Below are positions 61,934 through 64,000 of a stretch of DNA of 64,000 nucleotides, in pieces. The notes below the pieces were generated by a model. It was not told where the DNA came from and made no database searches. It saw only the letters and a list, made by a program, of their open reading frames with translations. This DNA comes from JAEMQF01 sp963775015 (lineage in GTDB: Bacteria; Pseudomonadota; Gammaproteobacteria; Burkholderiales; Burkholderiaceae_C). The translations under genes and the position numbers were made by a program. Position 1 is the stretch's first letter. Every line of letters begins with the position of its first letter. The stretch spans positions 62,001 to 126,000 of the forward strand of contig CAVZHI010000019.1 in NCBI GenBank assembly GCA_963775015.1, read 5' to 3'.

Positions 61934-63856
61934 ATGGAAAATCCGATGGCCACCTCGTTGAACCTCCCGGACCGTATCGACCCGAGCACGCCGCCGCTGC
62001 TGCGAAACGCGGCCGACGTGCGCGCCGTCGAGGCCACGCCTTACGCCGAACGCATCGCCGCGCAGAGCACGTTCGAGGCCTTGCAGCGCAGCGCTGCGCA
62101 CGCCCCGCAGTCCGCGGCGCTGCAATTCCTGAGCCGCGCCGACCCGGACGAGACGCCGCTCAGCGTGACTTACGCGCAATTCATGGCCCGGACCACGCAG
62201 GCGGCGAACTTGTTCGGCGCGCTCGGCGTCGGCCCGGGCGACGTGGTGAGCCTGCTGTTGCCCCTCATCCCGCAGAGTTTCTACGCGCTGTTCGGCGCGC
62301 AGGCGGCAGGCATCGCAAACCCGGTGAACCCGCTGCTTTCTCCGGTGCAGATCGCTGAGATTTTGCGCGCGGCGGGCACGAAGGTGCTGGTCGCGCTCGG
62401 CCCGGTGCCGGGCAGCGACATCTGGGACAAGGTGCAGCGAGTCCGCGCCGAGTTGCCGAACCTGAAAGCGATCGTCGTCGTGAACGGCGCGGCGGACCCG
62501 GCGAACGGCGTGCTCAGTTTCGATGCGCTTCTCGACACCTACCCGGCGGATCGGCTGAGCAGCGGCCGGAGAATCGCCGCCAGCGATACCGCGGCGTACT
62601 TCCACACCGGCGGCACGACCGGAACGCCGAAGCTGGTACGCCACTCGCACGCGAATCAGGTCTATCAGGCGTGGGTCATCGGCACCATGCTGCCGACGGG
62701 CGCGGGGCGCAATCTGCTGTTCGGCCTGCCGCTGTTCCACGTCGGCGGCGCGCTCACCCAGGGCTTGGCACCTCTGAGTGGCGGCGCGACGCTGATCGTC
62801 GTCTCGCCCGCCGGTTGGCGCGAGCCGAACGCGCTGCGCAATGTGTGGCGCCTTGTCGAACGCTACCGCCCGCGCGTCTTCGGTGGCGTGCCGACGGTGC
62901 TCGCAGCGGCGCTGGGCGTGCCTGCGGTGGACGCCGACGTCTCGAGCCTCGAGTTCGTCTCGGGCGGCGGGTCGGCGATACCGGTCGCCGTGTGCAAGGC
63001 GTATGTGCAGTGGCTCGGCAAGCCGGTGCTCGAGGTCTACGGCATGACGGAAACGTCGAGCGTGCACACGATCAGCTACGCGCAGGCGGAGCTGCGCCTC
63101 GGGTCGGTCGGCCACGCCGTTCCCTACAGCCGGGTGCGGATCGTCAAGGTCGATCCGCAAGGCCGGTGCGTCGGCGACTGCGCGCCGAACGAAATCGGCA
63201 TCGTCGCGATGTCCGGGCCCGGAGTGTTCAGTGGCTACCTCAGCGAAGCGCACAACCGCGGCGCGTTCGTCGAGCCGGGTTGGGTCAACTCGGGCGACCT
63301 CGGGCGCCTGGACGCCGAAGGCTACCTGTGGATCACCGGCCGCGCCAAGGACCTCATCATTCGCGGCGGCCACAACATCGATCCGCAGGCGATCGAAGAA
63401 GTCTTCTACGGCCACCCGGGCGTCGCGCTCGCGGCGGTGGTCGGCCAGCCCGACGCCTACGCCGGCGAACTGCCGGTCGCGTTTGTGCAACTCAAAGCCG
63501 GCGCGGCGGTCGAGGCGGATGAGCTGCTCGACTTCGTCCGCGAGCGCACTCCCGAGCGCGCTGCCGTCCCAGTGAAGGTGACACTGATCGACACCATGCC
63601 GCTGACTGCGGTGGGCAAAGTGTTCAAGCCGGCGCTGCGCCACGACGCGGCGCGTGCCGCGGTGACGCAGCTGCTCGACGGGCTGGCGCCGGCCGGCGCG
63701 AGCCTGGTCGTCGAGGTCGAATCGGACCCGAAACTGGGCGGCGTGATCGTGGTCTTACTCGAGGGCGCGGTGCCGGCGCATCGCGAGGCGCTGGAAAAAT
63801 CGCTTCACGAGCGCCTGAACCCGCTCGTGATGGCGCACCGCATCGACTGGCGCTGA
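61934..63856 (+). CDS. Acyl-CoA synthetase (AMP-binding, class I adenylate-forming)
   Basis: A 640-residue ATP-dependent ligase. Motif A3 is FHTGGTTGTPKLVRHSHAN, motif A5 is EVYGMTETSSVH, and A7-A8 is GYLWITGRAKDLIIRGGHNIDPQAIEE; the catalytic lysine of the C-domain is in MPLTAVGKVFKP. The enzyme would activate a fatty or aromatic acid to its CoA thioester through an acyl-AMP. The N-terminal 60 residues before the core are an extension. ATG at 61934 (MENPMATSLNLPD) is chosen, with 61946 as an alternative. Its specificity cannot be told from the sequence. It is followed by a REP-like stem at the window end. Confidence 0.9.
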   Translation: MENPMATSLNLPDRIDPSTPPLLRNAADVRAVEATPYAERIAAQSTFEALQRSAAHAPQSAALQFLSRADPDETPLSVTYAQFMARTTQAANLFGALGVGPGDVVSLLLPLIPQSFYALFGAQAAGIANPVNPLLSPVQIAEILRAAGTKVLVALGPVPGSDIWDKVQRVRAELPNLKAIVVVNGAADPANGVLSFDALLDTYPADRLSSGRRIAASDTAAYFHTGGTTGTPKLVRHSHANQVYQAWVIGTMLPTGAGRNLLFGLPLFHVGGALTQGLAPLSGGATLIVVSPAGWREPNALRNVWRLVERYRPRVFGGVPTVLAAALGVPAVDADVSSLEFVSGGGSAIPVAVCKAYVQWLGKPVLEVYGMTETSSVHTISYAQAELRLGSVGHAVPYSRVRIVKVDPQGRCVGDCAPNEIGIVAMSGPGVFSGYLSEAHNRGAFVEPGWVNSGDLGRLDAEGYLWITGRAKDLIIRGGHNIDPQAIEEVFYGHPGVALAAVVGQPDAYAGELPVAFVQLKAGAAVEADELLDFVRERTPERAAVPVKVTLIDTMPLTAVGKVFKPALRHDAARAAVTQLLDGLAPAGASLVVEVESDPKLGGVIVVLLEGAVPAHREALEKSLHERLNPLVMAHRIDWR

Positions 63857-63967
63857 AAGGAAACTGGCACGCCTCGACTGGCGTCAGGCCGACGGCGATG
63901 CGATGACTGTTTTCGGCCCGGTGCTGCCGTTCGATGTGGCCTGGAGGCTTGCCCAACAACCCTCGTC

Positions 63968-63987
63968 ATCCCGGCGAAAGCCGGGAT
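63968..63987. repeat. REP-like stem-loop at the window end
   Basis: ATCCCGGC (63968-63975) pairs with GCCGGGAT (63980-63987) around GAAA. With the flanks CGTC and CCACCGG this is a repeat type very widespread between genes in Betaproteobacteria and Xanthomonas relatives. The window may cut a larger cluster. Confidence 0.65.
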
Positions 63988-64000
63988 CCACCGGTTGCAC

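Overview
The window looks like a chromosomal stretch from a high-GC betaproteobacterium, most likely order Burkholderiales. Three things suggest this: the gene order bamE-dapB-tolQ-tolR-leuS-lptE-holA beside a divergent fur, the hpf/ptsN/hprK neighbourhood, and metX-metW. There is no prophage, transposase, CRISPR array, tRNA or rRNA that I can see. Nearly all of the window is densely packed housekeeping DNA with strong third-position GC, so the opposite-strand frames stay open for long distances and are shadows.

Layout. 1-5.7 kb: tail of a Phd/YefM-type antitoxin, an M48 protease with a DUF898 membrane protein, a YibF-like GST, a response-regulator-like protein and a membrane-anchored FMN glutamate-synthase-like protein. 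5.8-7.7 kb: a SAM-II-like riboswitch, a terminator-like hairpin and metX-metW. 7.7-13.8 kb: a frame-disrupted crotonase, an alpha/beta hydrolase, an M20 peptidase, a COG2509-type flavoprotein and the sugar kinase amgK. 14.0-18.5 kb: lptD-surA-rsmA (outer-membrane biogenesis and 16S rRNA dimethylation). 18.5-19.9 kb: a more AT-rich island with a secreted RNase (barnase/RNase Sa type), its barstar inhibitor, a possible 42-codon gene, hairpins and palindromes. 19.9-25.4 kb: a frame-disrupted maeB, divergent from thiL-pgpA-pncC-ghrA. 25.4-32.2 kb: the bamE-dapB-tolQ-tolR-leuS-lptE-holA operon, with a perfect hairpin at the leuS-lptE junction where leuS has no normal stop codon. 32.3-38.3 kb: fur, hprK, ptsN, hpf, corA, a diiron ferritin-like protein, a second GST and the heptose-1-phosphate adenylyltransferase. 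38.3-47.7 kb: EamA exporter, rhombosortase-like protease and glnE on the minus strand, divergent from yhdP and a nitrilase-family amidase. 47.7-52.4 kb: an outer-membrane-like protein, a c-type haem lipoprotein and a Tat-exported DUF1501 protein. 52.6-57.4 kb: a three-subunit 2-oxoacid oxidoreductase (korC-korA-korB). 57.6-63.9 kb: a DUF2339/DUF3999 membrane pair, the first member frame-disrupted, and an acyl-CoA synthetase. The window ends in a REP-like stem-loop.

Several modules act together. LptD, LptE, BamE, SurA, TolQ/TolR and YhdP all build or maintain the outer membrane, with HldE-type heptose activation supplying LPS core precursor. HPr kinase, PtsN, GlnE and the hibernation factor belong to nitrogen/carbon and growth-state control. 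The KorC subunit carries both FAD and NAD(P)H sites and would couple the oxidoreductase to nicotinamide cofactors.

The most noteworthy observations are the SAM-II riboswitch, the RNase/inhibitor island, the leuS-lptE hairpin with loss of the leuS stop, the haem-lipoprotein/DUF1501 exported pair of unknown function, and three otherwise intact genes broken by small indels, two of them at the same GC-run motif (possible sequencing errors).
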